Positions 8,485 to 16,728 of a stretch of DNA of 64,000 nt are shown here, one piece after another. Numbering within the stretch: position 1 is the stretch's first letter; every line of letters starts with the position of its first letter. Under the pieces are notes generated by a model. It did not search any database and was not told the DNA's origin. It saw only the letters and a list, made by a program, of their open reading frames with translations. The DNA is from Frateuria hangzhouensis (GTDB lineage: Bacteria; Pseudomonadota; Gammaproteobacteria; Xanthomonadales; Rhodanobacteraceae), in assembly GCF_026410505.1 (NCBI RefSeq), contig NZ_JAPMIU010000004.1:218954-282953 (forward strand). The letters are read 5' to 3'. Position numbers and translations under genes: made by a program.

Positions 8485-8934
8485 ATGCCTGAGGCCGGAC
8501 AAGACACGCCCGACGGCGCCGACGATGCGGCGCCGCGCCCGGGCGTACTCGATGAACTGGGCCGGCTCGGCGATGCCGCCAGGGACCTGTTCGGCGCGCA
8601 GAAGGAACTGCTCTCGGCCGAAGTGGGGCTGGCGCGCAGTGCGGTTTCATGGATGCTGCTGGCGGCGCTGGCCGCCACCGTGTCCGGCGTGGGACTGGGC
8701 CTGACCCTGCTGGCGCTGGTCGGGGTGCTGCTGGCCAAGTGGTTCGCGTCCTGGGCGTGGGCGCTGGTCGCGCTGGCGGTGCTGCAATTGCTGTTCACGC
8801 TGGGCGCGATCGTCTTCTTCCGCCGCTGCATGCACTGGATGAGCCTGCCTGTCACCCGCCGCGAATGGAGTGCGATGATGCGCGACACGCGGGCGCGGGC
8901 CCGGCGGCAGGTGGAACGGGAGGACGCGCCATGA
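8485..8934 (+). CDS. YqjE-like phage holin family (superfamily III) membrane protein
   Basis: 149 aa with an amphipathic N-terminal helix (LDELGRLGDAARDLFGAQKELL), two adjacent transmembrane segments (about 55-80 and 88-112) and a basic C-terminal tail. This is the YqjE/DUF1469 layout. A GTG at 8476 would add three residues; I prefer ATG 8485. The stop overlaps the next start as ATGA, so translation is likely coupled. Probably an accessory membrane protein of the YqjD module. Confidence 0.75.
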   Translation: MPEAGQDTPDGADDAAPRPGVLDELGRLGDAARDLFGAQKELLSAEVGLARSAVSWMLLAALAATVSGVGLGLTLLALVGVLLAKWFASWAWALVALAVLQLLFTLGAIVFFRRCMHWMSLPVTRREWSAMMRDTRARARRQVEREDAP

Positions 8935-9227
8935 GCATGTTCAGCGAGCGCGCGCGGGTACGCGCGGCGCAACAACGGATGGCCGCGGCACGCCGCGCCG
9001 TCGCGATGCCTGCCTCGGCGCTGCTCGCACGCGGCCAGCAGCATCCTTTCGTGATCCTTGGCGCCGCCGCCGCCGGGGGTTTCCTGCTGGGACGCACCAA
9101 CGCCCGCCCGCTGCATCTGCCCGGCATGGGCCACCTGCTCGGTGCGCTGGCGAGCGAGGCCACCACGATCGGCGCCAGTTTCCTGGCCGCCCACAGCGCC
9201 GCGCAATCGGTTACCGAGGACGCATGA
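8931..9227 (+). CDS. Small basic membrane protein in the YqjK position
   Basis: 98 aa: an arginine-rich N-terminal region (residues 5-25), one glycine-rich hydrophobic segment (FVILGAAAAGGFLLG) and an alanine-rich tail. I do not recognise a named domain. Size, charge and place right after the YqjE-like gene match the role of YqjK in the enteric yqjD-yqjE-yqjK set. It overlaps both neighbours by ATGA junctions (8931-8934 and 9224-9227). Confidence 0.7.
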   Translation: MSMFSERARVRAAQQRMAAARRAVAMPASALLARGQQHPFVILGAAAAGGFLLGRTNARPLHLPGMGHLLGALASEATTIGASFLAAHSAAQSVTEDA

Positions 9228-10366
9228 ACCGGCCCGACCCCGTGGTTGCGCCGGCCGTGGTCGACGTGGCGCCGGCGGCTGCCGCGCAACCGGTCGCCGC
9301 CTCGCCGCAGTTGCGCTTCGCGCGCAGCCTGCGGCGGCATCTGCTGGCGGTGCGCGTGGTGCTCAACGCGCTGCTGGTGCTGGCGCTGCTGTACACCGTG
9401 ACGATCGCGCACGTGCTGCTGATTCCGCTGGTGCTGGCGGCGTTCATCGGGCTGGCGCTCAATCCGCTGGTGGCCGCCGGCGCGCGCCATCGGTTGCCGC
9501 GCTGGTTGACCGCCAGCGTGCTGATGCTGGTGCTGCTGACCGGGCTGGGCGCCGGCGTCGGCGCGCTGGCGCAACCGGCGCTGGGTTGGTTCCACGGCGC
9601 CCCGGCGGCGATCCGCAGCTTCGTCCCCAAATTGCGCAGCGTCACCCAGCCGCTGGAGGCGGCCAACCGCGCCACCCAGAGCCTGGTCGGCGGCTCGCTG
9701 CGCGCGCAGCCGCCGCGCCCGACCGCGGTGGCGATCACCGCCTGGGACGTGGTGTCGACCGCACCCAAGGTGCTGGCCGCCGTACTCACCGTGGTACTGC
9801 TGGTGTTCTTCTTCCTCGCCTACGGCGATTCGCTGCTGCGGCGGCTGGTGGAAATCTCGCCCGGCTTCGCCTACAAGCGGCATGCGGTGGAGATCGTGCG
9901 CAGCATCCAGATCGAGGTCTCGCGCTACCTGCTCACCGCGCTGGCGATCAACGCCACCCTGGGCGCGCTGACCACGCTGATGCTGTGGCTCTACGACATG
10001 CCCGACCCGCTGCTGTGGGGCGTGGTGGCGATGACGGCGAACTTCATTCCCTACGTGGGCGCGATCACCACCACCATCGTGCTCGGGCTGGTCGGCATGA
10101 TCCATTCGCACGACCTGGGTACCGCGCTGCTGCCGGCGGTGACCTTCGCCGGCATCACCGCGATCGAGGGCAACCTGGTCACGCCGATGATCCAGGGCCA
10201 CCGCATGCGCCTGTCGCCGATCGCGATCCTGATCTGGCTGTTGGTGTGGGGCTGGCTGTGGGGCATTCCCGGGGCGCTGCTGGCGGTGCCGATGCTCACC
10301 AGCGCCAAGCTGATCACCGAGCGGGTGCGCGGCTGGGGCTGGTTCGCGGTGATGGTGCAGCGTTGA
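9224..10366 (+). CDS. AI-2E/PerM family transporter
   Basis: 380-residue polytopic membrane protein of the AI-2E exporter/PerM (formerly UPF0118) family. Eight or so membrane helices are visible, with the family blocks VLLIPLVLAAFIGLALNPLV at the start, LLVFFFLAYGD mid-protein, and the C-terminal FIPYVGAITTTI / EGNLVTPMIQG / WGWLWGIPGALLAVPML signatures. It is translationally coupled to the small gene before it and ends the module. Substrates in this family range from AI-2 to Na+/H+; nothing here decides. Confidence 0.9.
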   Translation: MNRPDPVVAPAVVDVAPAAAAQPVAASPQLRFARSLRRHLLAVRVVLNALLVLALLYTVTIAHVLLIPLVLAAFIGLALNPLVAAGARHRLPRWLTASVLMLVLLTGLGAGVGALAQPALGWFHGAPAAIRSFVPKLRSVTQPLEAANRATQSLVGGSLRAQPPRPTAVAITAWDVVSTAPKVLAAVLTVVLLVFFFLAYGDSLLRRLVEISPGFAYKRHAVEIVRSIQIEVSRYLLTALAINATLGALTTLMLWLYDMPDPLLWGVVAMTANFIPYVGAITTTIVLGLVGMIHSHDLGTALLPAVTFAGITAIEGNLVTPMIQGHRMRLSPIAILIWLLVWGWLWGIPGALLAVPMLTSAKLITERVRGWGWFAVMVQR

Positions 10367-10432
10367 GGACGGCGCCGGCCTGGCACAGCCCGGCCCGGTA
10401 CACGCGGAGCGGCGGCCGGGGGACCGCCGGTC

Positions 10433-11221
10433 TCAGCGCGCGGCCTCGCCCGGCGTGGCGTTGAGCAGGATGTACTGGCGCTCGACGCCTTCGATGCGGC
10501 CGAGTTGCGCGGAGGCGAGGGTCACCGGGCGCGTGCTGACCAACTCGTCGCTGAGCACGATGCCGTCGCGAAACGTGGTGCGCCCATGCCAGTGCGCGCG
10601 ACCGGACTGCCGCGTCACCGGGTAGGAGCGATCACCGCGGGTCAGCGCCAGTTGCGGCGCATCGCCCAGCCACGGCCCGTTGCCGCTGCCTTCGCGCTCC
10701 AGCGATACGGTGTGGCTGGCCGGATCCAACGCCACCACGGTCACCGTCTGGCGGCCGGCCGGGCCCAGTTCCCACGGTGCCCCGATGTCCACCGTCCAGC
10801 GCTGGCCCACCCGCAACGTGGCCGGCGCGCGGCCCCACAAAAGCGGGTTGTAGGCCAGTCCGCTGGCATCGGTGTTGGGCGCGCACTTGCCGTCGTAGCA
10901 GTTGGTGGCGCCCTCGTCGGGCAGCACCACCGTGCCGCTGCCCGCGGGCCGGCCGTCGTAGTGGTAGTCGATGCGCAGCTGTGGCGGGGTCGTCGTGGCG
11001 TCGAGCACGCGATAGGTCGCGGTACCGCTGACACGGCGGACGGCGTCGTCGAAGCCGGGCGCCTGCAGGGCGATGGTGCGCGAGAAGACATTGCCGAAAA
11101 CTGCGCCGGCATGCAGCGCCGGCGTCAACGCCGCGGCGGTGGCCGACGGCGTGGCGCCGCCGCCCGTGGCGGACAGCGACAGCAGGGCCAGCAGGGCGGG
11201 CAGGAAGCGGGTGCGGGACAT
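10433..11221 (-). CDS. Secreted protein of unknown function
   Basis: 262 aa with a signal peptide (FLPALLALLSLSA) and a mature part made of predicted beta-strands without a recognisable domain. Two cysteines (NCYDGKC) could form a disulfide. The text YHYDGRPAGSGTVVLPDEG and ERQYILLN may serve as search seeds. The start at 11221 follows GGAGGAA. It lies 14 bases downstream of the PD40 gene, so the two form an operon, and both are downstream of a LytSR pair on the same strand. I cannot name a function. Confidence 0.7.
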   Translation of the reverse strand: MSRTRFLPALLALLSLSATGGGATPSATAAALTPALHAGAVFGNVFSRTIALQAPGFDDAVRRVSGTATYRVLDATTTPPQLRIDYHYDGRPAGSGTVVLPDEGATNCYDGKCAPNTDASGLAYNPLLWGRAPATLRVGQRWTVDIGAPWELGPAGRQTVTVVALDPASHTVSLEREGSGNGPWLGDAPQLALTRGDRSYPVTRQSGRAHWHGRTTFRDGIVLSDELVSTRPVTLASAQLGRIEGVERQYILLNATPGEAAR

Positions 11222-11235
11222 GGGTTCCTCCTCGA

Positions 11236-12207
11236 TCAAGACGTGATTCCGTGCGCGCGCAACACGTCGGAAATATCCACGCGCCAGACGTTGCGCGAGC
11301 CGTTGAGCGGGCCGGACAGGCGCTGCTGCAGCGAGCTGGCGTCGTCGCGCGCCTTCGGGAAATGCACCTCCGGCTGCCGGTTGCTGGACACGTACAGTTC
11401 GCCGAAACGGCGGCCCAGTGCGGGCGCGTTTTCCAGCGCCGCGCTGTTGACGTCGCCGCCCAGATGTTCCGGCTTGCCCCAACGGCCGTCGGCCTGGCGG
11501 AAGGCGATGTAGATGTCGGCGCGGCCCAGCGCATCGCCCTCGTCGCCGGCGAACAGCAGGAAGCGTTGCCCGGGATCGATCGCCGGGTCCATGCGGTTGC
11601 GCGCGACGTCGCCCAGATCCACCCGCTCGGGCGCTGCATGGCCGTGCGCGGTGTGGCGCGCCACGTAGATCTGGTAGGCCTTGCCCGAATCGGGCCGGTG
11701 CGCGGAGAAGTAGATGTCGCCGTTGGCCGCGATCGAAGGGTTGTAGATCATCGCGCCGTCGTTGAGCGCGCCCTGGACGTGCAGCGGTGCGCCCCAGCGG
11801 CCATCGGCCCGGCGTTCGACGTACCACAGGTGGGTGCCGGGAAAGCGGCGACCGGCCATCTCGGCCTGCACCGGTGCTGCGTGCGGCCGCGGCGGGCGGT
11901 TGGACACGAAGTACAGACGCTTGCCGTCCGGCGCGAAAGCGGGCTCGGAGTCGTGCCACTGGCCGGAAAAGCTGGCGACCTCCGGTGTCGACCAGTGGCC
12001 GCCGCGACGGTGCGAGACCAGGATGGTGTCGTCTTTCTCGCCGAAATCCGAGCGCATGAAGTAGACCGTGTCGCGATCGGGCGAAAACGTCGCCGAGGTC
12101 TCCTGCAGGCTGGTGGAGATCACGCCCGGGCCGAGCAGCTCGGCGGCGGCGGTAGTGGCGCAGGCCAGCGCAAGCGCCAGGGTCCAGGCGACGCGGTGTG
12201 GTTTCAT
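11236..12207 (-). CDS. Periplasmic TolB-like PD40 beta-propeller protein
   Basis: 323 aa with a signal peptide (VAWTLALALACATTAAA) and repeated PD40/TolB-type blades: ATFSPDRDTVYFMR, EPAFAPDGKRLYFVSNR, NPSIAANGDIYFSAHR, DPAIDPGQRFLLFAG, and a last ELYVSSNR. Such proteins are usually periplasmic binding or scaffold proteins. It is first of a two-gene unit with the unknown secreted protein. The 245-base gap upstream carries three direct repeats of GGCGGTC. Confidence 0.75.
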   Translation of the reverse strand: MKPHRVAWTLALALACATTAAAELLGPGVISTSLQETSATFSPDRDTVYFMRSDFGEKDDTILVSHRRGGHWSTPEVASFSGQWHDSEPAFAPDGKRLYFVSNRPPRPHAAPVQAEMAGRRFPGTHLWYVERRADGRWGAPLHVQGALNDGAMIYNPSIAANGDIYFSAHRPDSGKAYQIYVARHTAHGHAAPERVDLGDVARNRMDPAIDPGQRFLLFAGDEGDALGRADIYIAFRQADGRWGKPEHLGGDVNSAALENAPALGRRFGELYVSSNRQPEVHFPKARDDASSLQQRLSGPLNGSRNVWRVDISDVLRAHGITS

Positions 12208-12278
12208 GCTGCGGTCCTTGCCAAGGTGGGCGTCCAGCGTGGTGCACGCGCGACGCGCGCCGCTGCGGGTTTGTGACC

Positions 12279-12318
12279 GGCGGTCGCCCTAACGTGACGG
12301 GCGGTCCTTTCGGCGGTC
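12279..12318. promoter_or_regulatory. Three direct repeats GGCGGTC, candidate regulator site
   Basis: GGCGGTC occurs at 12279, 12300 and 12312 (21- and 12-base steps, close to two and one helical turns) in the gap between the LytTR regulator gene and the PD40 gene it may control. The first copy also reads as the palindrome GACCGGCGGTC. LytTR proteins bind pairs of direct repeats, but this assignment is inference. Confidence 0.3.
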
Positions 12319-12452
12319 GCGCGGCTCTCCCTGAGCGGCTCCCAGCCCGAAATTCCGCGCTCACCCGGAGCCCGGTCAAAGGGACGAACATGGAAGGGAG
12401 CCGATCCCGGCACCTTTCGCCCCGGCGGCTGGGGGACAAAAGGTATGGGGGA

Positions 12453-13199
12453 TCAGGCGATGCCCAGCGCGCGCCGTGCGTGGGCGCGGAAGCGCCGGCT
12501 GAGGTTGAGCCGGGTGCCGTCGTGCAGCACCACCTCGGCGTTGCCCTGGAACAACGGATGGATCTCGCGGATGCGCTCGACGTTCACCAGCGTGCCGCGA
12601 TGGATGCGCAGGAAGCGCGCCGGATCGAGCGTGGCCAGCAGGCCACTGAGCGTCTCGCGATGCAGGTACGCCTGCGCCCCCACGTGGATGTGCACGTAGT
12701 TGCCGTCCGCCTCGATCCAGTCGATCGCCTCGGTGGCGACCACGCGCATGTGCTCGCCCACGCGCACGCTGATCCGCTGCGCCGGTACGGCCGCCTTGGC
12801 CGCCGGTGCGCCCGGCCCAGGCGCCTGCCGTGCGCCCCAGTGCCGGCGCACGCGCGCCAGCGCCTGGTCGAAGCGGGCCTGGTCGATCGGCTTCAAGATG
12901 TAGTCCAGCGCATCGGCGTCGAACGCACGCAGCGCATGTTCGCCGTAGGCGGTGGCGAACACCACCATCGGCAGGGCGTCGGGCTTGAGTTCGTGCAGCA
13001 GCATGAAGCCATCCAGTCCCGGCATGCGGATGTCCAGGAACATCAGGTCCGGCGCCAGCGCGGCCATCGCCTGCATCGCCTCGGCCGCGTTGCCGCATTC
13101 ACCGACGATCTCGACGTCGGGGTGCGGAGCGAGCGCCTGGCGCAGCGCCAGGCGCGCCAGCACTTCATCGTCGACCAGCAGGGTGCGGATCGTGCTCAT
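12453..13199 (-). CDS. LytTR-type response regulator
   Basis: 248 aa. The receiver domain (1-120) has the acidic pocket VDDE, the phospho-Asp in MFLDIRMPG, and the conserved ATAYGEHALRAF and ILKP (switch Lys) blocks. A proline-alanine linker leads to a LytTR DNA-binding domain (about 145-245) with IDWIEADGNYVHIHV and FLRIHRGTLVN. It overlaps the sensor gene by ATGA and would be phosphorylated by that LytS-type kinase. Targets are probably nearby: the two secreted-protein genes downstream. Confidence 0.93.
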   Translation of the reverse strand: MSTIRTLLVDDEVLARLALRQALAPHPDVEIVGECGNAAEAMQAMAALAPDLMFLDIRMPGLDGFMLLHELKPDALPMVVFATAYGEHALRAFDADALDYILKPIDQARFDQALARVRRHWGARQAPGPGAPAAKAAVPAQRISVRVGEHMRVVATEAIDWIEADGNYVHIHVGAQAYLHRETLSGLLATLDPARFLRIHRGTLVNVERIREIHPLFQGNAEVVLHDGTRLNLSRRFRAHARRALGIA

Positions 13200-14320
13200 G
13201 CCACGTGCTCGCGGAACGGGAAGCACAGCTCCACCCGGGTGCCGCCCCCGGCGCGTCGGTGCAGGTCCATGCGGGCGGCGGCGCCAAACAGCACCTGCAG
13301 CCGCGCCCGCGTGTTGCCCAGGCCGACGCCATCGGCCGGTCCCTCCGGCGGCAGGCCCAGGCCGTCGTCCTCGACGCACAGATGCAGCAGTTCGCCGTCG
13401 CGGCGGCTGGCGATATGCAGGCGCCCCGGTTCGGGCTTGGCCAACAGGCCGTGGCGCAGCGCGTTCTCCACCAGCGGCTGCAGGATCATGCTCGGTACCG
13501 CGGCGTGCAGTGTGTCCTCGGCCAGCGCCAGCCGGGTGGAAAGGCGGTCCTGGAAGCGCACCTCCTGGATCGCCAGGTAGCAACGCAGGAATTCCATCTC
13601 GCGTGCCAGCGGCACCTGCTGCGCATGGCGTTGCTCCAGGGTCATGCGCAGGAAGTCGCTCAGCCGCGCGATCATCAGCCGTGCGCGTAGCGGATCGGCC
13701 AGCGCCAGTGCGGAAATCGCGTTCAAGGTGTTGAACAGGAAATGCGGCTGCAGCTGCATGCGCAACGCCTGCAGCTGCGATTGCGCCAGCTGGGTTTCCA
13801 GGTGTGCGCTGCGCAGCCGTTCGTCGCGCAGGCGCCGGCGCGACTCCAGCCCGCGCAGCACCACCAGGATCACCCAGTAGGTGAGCAGGGCCAGGTGGCA
13901 GGTGTAGGCGAACTGCATGCGCACGAAGTCCGCCAGCGAGGCGACCGGCATCCGTCCGGGTCCGCAGGCGTACCAGAACACGGCCAGGTGCAGCAGCGTC
14001 TGCGCCAGCGCGATGGCCAGGCCGGCCGGCACGTGCACGGCCAGGAAACGGCCCCAGCCGGCGTTGGCGGTACCCCGTCCCAGCCAGCCGACCAGCGGCG
14101 CCAGCGCCATCCACGGGTAGAAGTTGGCGGCGTTCCACACCAGTGCCCGCGTCCAGCCCGGATCGTTGCCCTCGCTGATCGACGACAGCACGCCGCTGAG
14201 CGTGTAGGACAACGTCAGCAGGGTCCAGAAGCCGAACGCGAGCAGGCCGGTCCGCGATGCCGTCGGCGCGGCAGGCGCGTCGGCGCTGGTGGCCGCGACG
14301 GTGGCGGGTAGGGCGCTCAT
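13196..14320 (-). CDS. LytS/YpdA-type sensor histidine kinase
   Basis: 374 aa: about four membrane helices (30-160) with no large extracytoplasmic domain, a short coiled linker, the His_kinase domain with LQPHFLFNTLNAI (phospho-accepting His) and a GHKL ATPase domain with VENALRHGL, VEDDGLGLP and GVGLGNTRARL. The stimulus is not apparent. I start at ATG 14320; upstream readings add an arginine-rich stretch without membrane logic. Divergent from the small NTF2-like gene at 14523. Confidence 0.9.
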   Translation of the reverse strand: MSALPATVAATSADAPAAPTASRTGLLAFGFWTLLTLSYTLSGVLSSISEGNDPGWTRALVWNAANFYPWMALAPLVGWLGRGTANAGWGRFLAVHVPAGLAIALAQTLLHLAVFWYACGPGRMPVASLADFVRMQFAYTCHLALLTYWVILVVLRGLESRRRLRDERLRSAHLETQLAQSQLQALRMQLQPHFLFNTLNAISALALADPLRARLMIARLSDFLRMTLEQRHAQQVPLAREMEFLRCYLAIQEVRFQDRLSTRLALAEDTLHAAVPSMILQPLVENALRHGLLAKPEPGRLHIASRRDGELLHLCVEDDGLGLPPEGPADGVGLGNTRARLQVLFGAAARMDLHRRAGGGTRVELCFPFREHVA

Positions 14321-14522
14321 GGCCGCCAGTGTACGCAGCCGGCGGCCGTGCGGATGTGCCGGAAGGTCCACGTCCGCCCGACGACGCAGCGTCGCCTCCG
14401 CGCAACGCGTTGCGCGCGCCACTCGTCACCACGGAGGGTGCGCTCATCCCAATCCGGCGGACACGGCGCACTTCGCGGGTCATGTTGGTGGCCGGCAATC
14501 GTGCCGGTTCGGAGGACTCCGC

Positions 14523-14996
14523 ATGCGCACCCTCTCTGCATCGATGCTGGCCACCGGTCTCGCGTTGGCCGCCGCCGTACCCGCCGCTCCGGCCGCCGCG
14601 ATGAACGAGACCGCGCACAGCCCGGCGGCGGTGAAGGCGGTCGACCAGCACTGGCTGGATGCCGAGCTGGACGGCGACACGGACTACCTCGCCTCGCTGC
14701 TGTTGCCGGCCTACCGCTCCGTCGGCGCCGACGGCGTGGTGCATGCGCGGCGGGCGATCCTCGCGAACGCGGCGAAGAACCGCGGCTCGGACCGCGCGCG
14801 GCGCAAGGCCGAGGCATGGCGCAAGACGCACCCGTCGGGACAGCAGGTGGTACTGCAGGGCGATACGGCGATCCTGTCGTTCTACGACCCCGCGCTTGGT
14901 CCGGTACGGGGCGTGCGCTCGTCCGACGTGTTCGTGTACGTCGATGGCCGCTGGCGCGCGATCTATTCCCAGCACTCCCGGCCCGGTGGCAACTAG
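14523..14996 (+). CDS. Secreted NTF2-like (SnoaL/DUF4440-type) protein
   Basis: 157 aa with a signal peptide (SMLATGLALAAAVPAAPAAA) and an NTF2-like cone fold: AVDQHWLDAELDGDTDYLASLL at the front and the closing strands VFVYVDGRWRAIYSQHSR. This is the DUF4440 pattern, a periplasmic ligand-binding or enzyme-like fold of unknown substrate. RBS GGAGGACT lies ten bases ahead of the ATG. It is monocistronic, between LytS and the efflux operon. Confidence 0.75.
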   Translation: MRTLSASMLATGLALAAAVPAAPAAAMNETAHSPAAVKAVDQHWLDAELDGDTDYLASLLLPAYRSVGADGVVHARRAILANAAKNRGSDRARRKAEAWRKTHPSGQQVVLQGDTAILSFYDPALGPVRGVRSSDVFVYVDGRWRAIYSQHSRPGGN

Positions 14997-15115
14997 CGAA
15001 GCCGCGCCGCGCCCGTTTTCCTTGCCGCGGTGAGCGAGGGCCGTTCAATCGTCGGCAACGCCTGCGGCCGCTCGGCGGACACGATGCAGCGGTCGATCGC
15101 ATCCGTGAGTGTCAT
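14993..15115 (-). CDS. Possible 40-residue small protein after the efflux operon
   Basis: A short frame begins at ATG 15115 behind a strong GGGAGGA site, 20 bases past the stop of the outer-membrane efflux gene. It encodes 40 mostly polar residues (MTLTDAIDRCIVSAERPQ at the N-terminus) with a basic end. It has no domain I know, and it overlaps the end of the convergent NTF2-like gene by four bases. The good ribosome site is the only support; it may be spurious. Confidence 0.3.
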   Translation of the reverse strand: MTLTDAIDRCIVSAERPQALPTIERPSLTAARKTGAARLR

Positions 15116-15134
15116 GGCATGTCCTCCCGCGACA

Positions 15135-16628
15135 TCAGGGAGTGCGCGCCAGCGTGGTGCAGCGCTCATCGGCGCAGGCCTGCCAGCCACCGCCCAGCGC
15201 CTTGTACAGCGCGATCGCCCGCAGGTTGATGCCGGCCTCGGCCTCGGCCAGCTGGTCCTCGGCGGCCAGGTGGGTGCGCTGGGCGTCGAGCAGTTCCAGG
15301 TAGTCGATGGCGCCGGCGTCGTAGCGGATCTTCGCCAGCGTGGCGGCCTGTTCGCTCTGGTCGGCCTGTTCGAAAAGGTGCTGCACGCGCGCGCGCTGCT
15401 GGTTGTAGCCGACCAGTGCATTGTCCACGTCTTCCAGCGCGCGCAGCACGGTGCGCTGGTAGCTGGCCAGCGCCGCGTCCGCACGCGCCTGGGTGGCCTT
15501 TACGCCCGAGCGCACGCGCTGCACGTTCAGTCCCGACCAGCTGATGCTGGGCGCGATCGACCAGGCGCGCGTGGCCGGGCTGCCGAAGTCGTTGCTGCGC
15601 CCGGCCAGGAAGCCAAGGAAACCGCCCAGCCGGATGTGCGGGAACCACTCGGCCTTGGCCACGCCGATGCGCGCGGTGGCCGCGGCCAGCTCGCGTTCGG
15701 CGATGCGGATGTCGGGGCGGCGCTTGAACACGTCGTCGGCGTTGCCGATCGGCAGCGTGGTGTCGATCGGCGTGAAATGTGCGGGCGACAGATCGATATC
15801 GAGCTCGCCGGGGCGCTCGCCCAGCAGCACGGCCAGCCGGAACCCGTCGGCCTGCGCCTGCGTCCTGAGCACCGGCAGCGTCGCCTCGACGCCGGCCAGG
15901 CGCGCGCGGGCGCTGGCCACGTCCTGCGCCGAGCCGGTGCCCAGCACGGCCCGGCTGTGGATCAGTTCCAGTGCCTCGCGCTGATTGGCGATGTCGCGCT
16001 CGGCCACCTCGATGCGCAGCTGGGTGCCGCGCAGGTCGAAGTAGTTGCGCGCGACCTCGGCGAACAGCGTGACCTGGGCGTCCTGCAGCGAGGCGGCCGC
16101 GGCAACGCTGTCGGCGCGCGCGGCTTCCACCTGGCGACGCACGCCGCCGAACAGGTCCAGCTCCCAGCTGGCGTCGAAGCCGGCCTGGTAGGCGGTGGTG
16201 GTGGTGCGCTGCTCGCTCACGCCCGGGGTCTGGCCGCGGCTGCGGGTGTAGCTGGCGCCGGTGTCGACGTCCGGCCACTGGTCCGAGCGCGCGGTGCCGA
16301 GCAGGGCGCGGGCTTCTTTCAGATGGGCGAGGGCGATCTTCAGGTCCGGCGCGTTCTTGGCGGCGCGGGTGATCAGGGCGTCGAGCGTGGGGTCGTTGAA
16401 CTGCTTCCACCAGTCGGCCTGGAAGTCGGCGTTCGACTGGCGCGTGGTGTCGATGCCCTGCAGGGCGACCGGCTTTTCTTCCGGGCGCTGGTAGTCGGGA
16501 CCGACGTTGATGCAGCCGGCGAGCAGCACGGTCGAAGCGATCGCCAGCAAACGGAGCGCACCCTTGGCTCCCTCTCCCCTGCCGGGAGAGGGTTGGGGTG
16601 AGGGGGCGGGGCTTGCGGGGGCGCTCAT
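15135..16628 (-). CDS. RND efflux outer membrane factor lipoprotein (OprM/NodT family)
   Basis: Outer-membrane channel of the tripartite pump encoded just upstream. The lipoprotein signal LAIASTVLLAGC is followed by the family start INVGPDYQRP and the two TolC-like repeats (AYQAGFDASWELDLFGGVRR; ARAWSIAPSISWSGLNVQ). If ATG 16628 is used, the protein is 497 aa with the lipid-bearing Cys at 39, but residues about 8-21 (SPQPSPGRGEGA) are then read from a family C REP element lying inside the gene. A TTG at codon 27 could be an alternative start. The start is therefore uncertain; the rest of the gene is intact. Confidence 0.88.
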   Translation of the reverse strand: MSAPASPAPSPQPSPGRGEGAKGALRLLAIASTVLLAGCINVGPDYQRPEEKPVALQGIDTTRQSNADFQADWWKQFNDPTLDALITRAAKNAPDLKIALAHLKEARALLGTARSDQWPDVDTGASYTRSRGQTPGVSEQRTTTTAYQAGFDASWELDLFGGVRRQVEAARADSVAAAASLQDAQVTLFAEVARNYFDLRGTQLRIEVAERDIANQREALELIHSRAVLGTGSAQDVASARARLAGVEATLPVLRTQAQADGFRLAVLLGERPGELDIDLSPAHFTPIDTTLPIGNADDVFKRRPDIRIAERELAAATARIGVAKAEWFPHIRLGGFLGFLAGRSNDFGSPATRAWSIAPSISWSGLNVQRVRSGVKATQARADAALASYQRTVLRALEDVDNALVGYNQQRARVQHLFEQADQSEQAATLAKIRYDAGAIDYLELLDAQRTHLAAEDQLAEAEAGINLRAIALYKALGGGWQACADERCTTLARTP

Positions 16629-16706
16629 AAGAGCTGGCTCTGATGTAAGGGCGCGGCTAGAGCGGCCCCTCACCCCAGCCCTCTCCCCGGAAGGGAGAGG
16701 GAGCAG
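16567..16706. repeat. REP pair, family C, overlapping the 5' end of the outer-membrane efflux gene
   Basis: Left arm CTCCCTCTCCCCTGCCGGG through GGGGTGAGGGG (16567-16605), right arm CCCCTCACCCCAGCCC through GGGAGAGGGAGCAG (16666-16706). The left arm lies within the reading frame for the lipoprotein, the right arm in the gap after the permease stop. Confidence 0.85.
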
Positions 16707-16728
16707 ATTCATCGTATTTCGAAACATC

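Noticed and set aside
8485..8934. Prophage remnant (holin family hit)
   Set aside because: The holin-superfamily fold here is the housekeeping YqjE type next to YqjD; no phage genes around.
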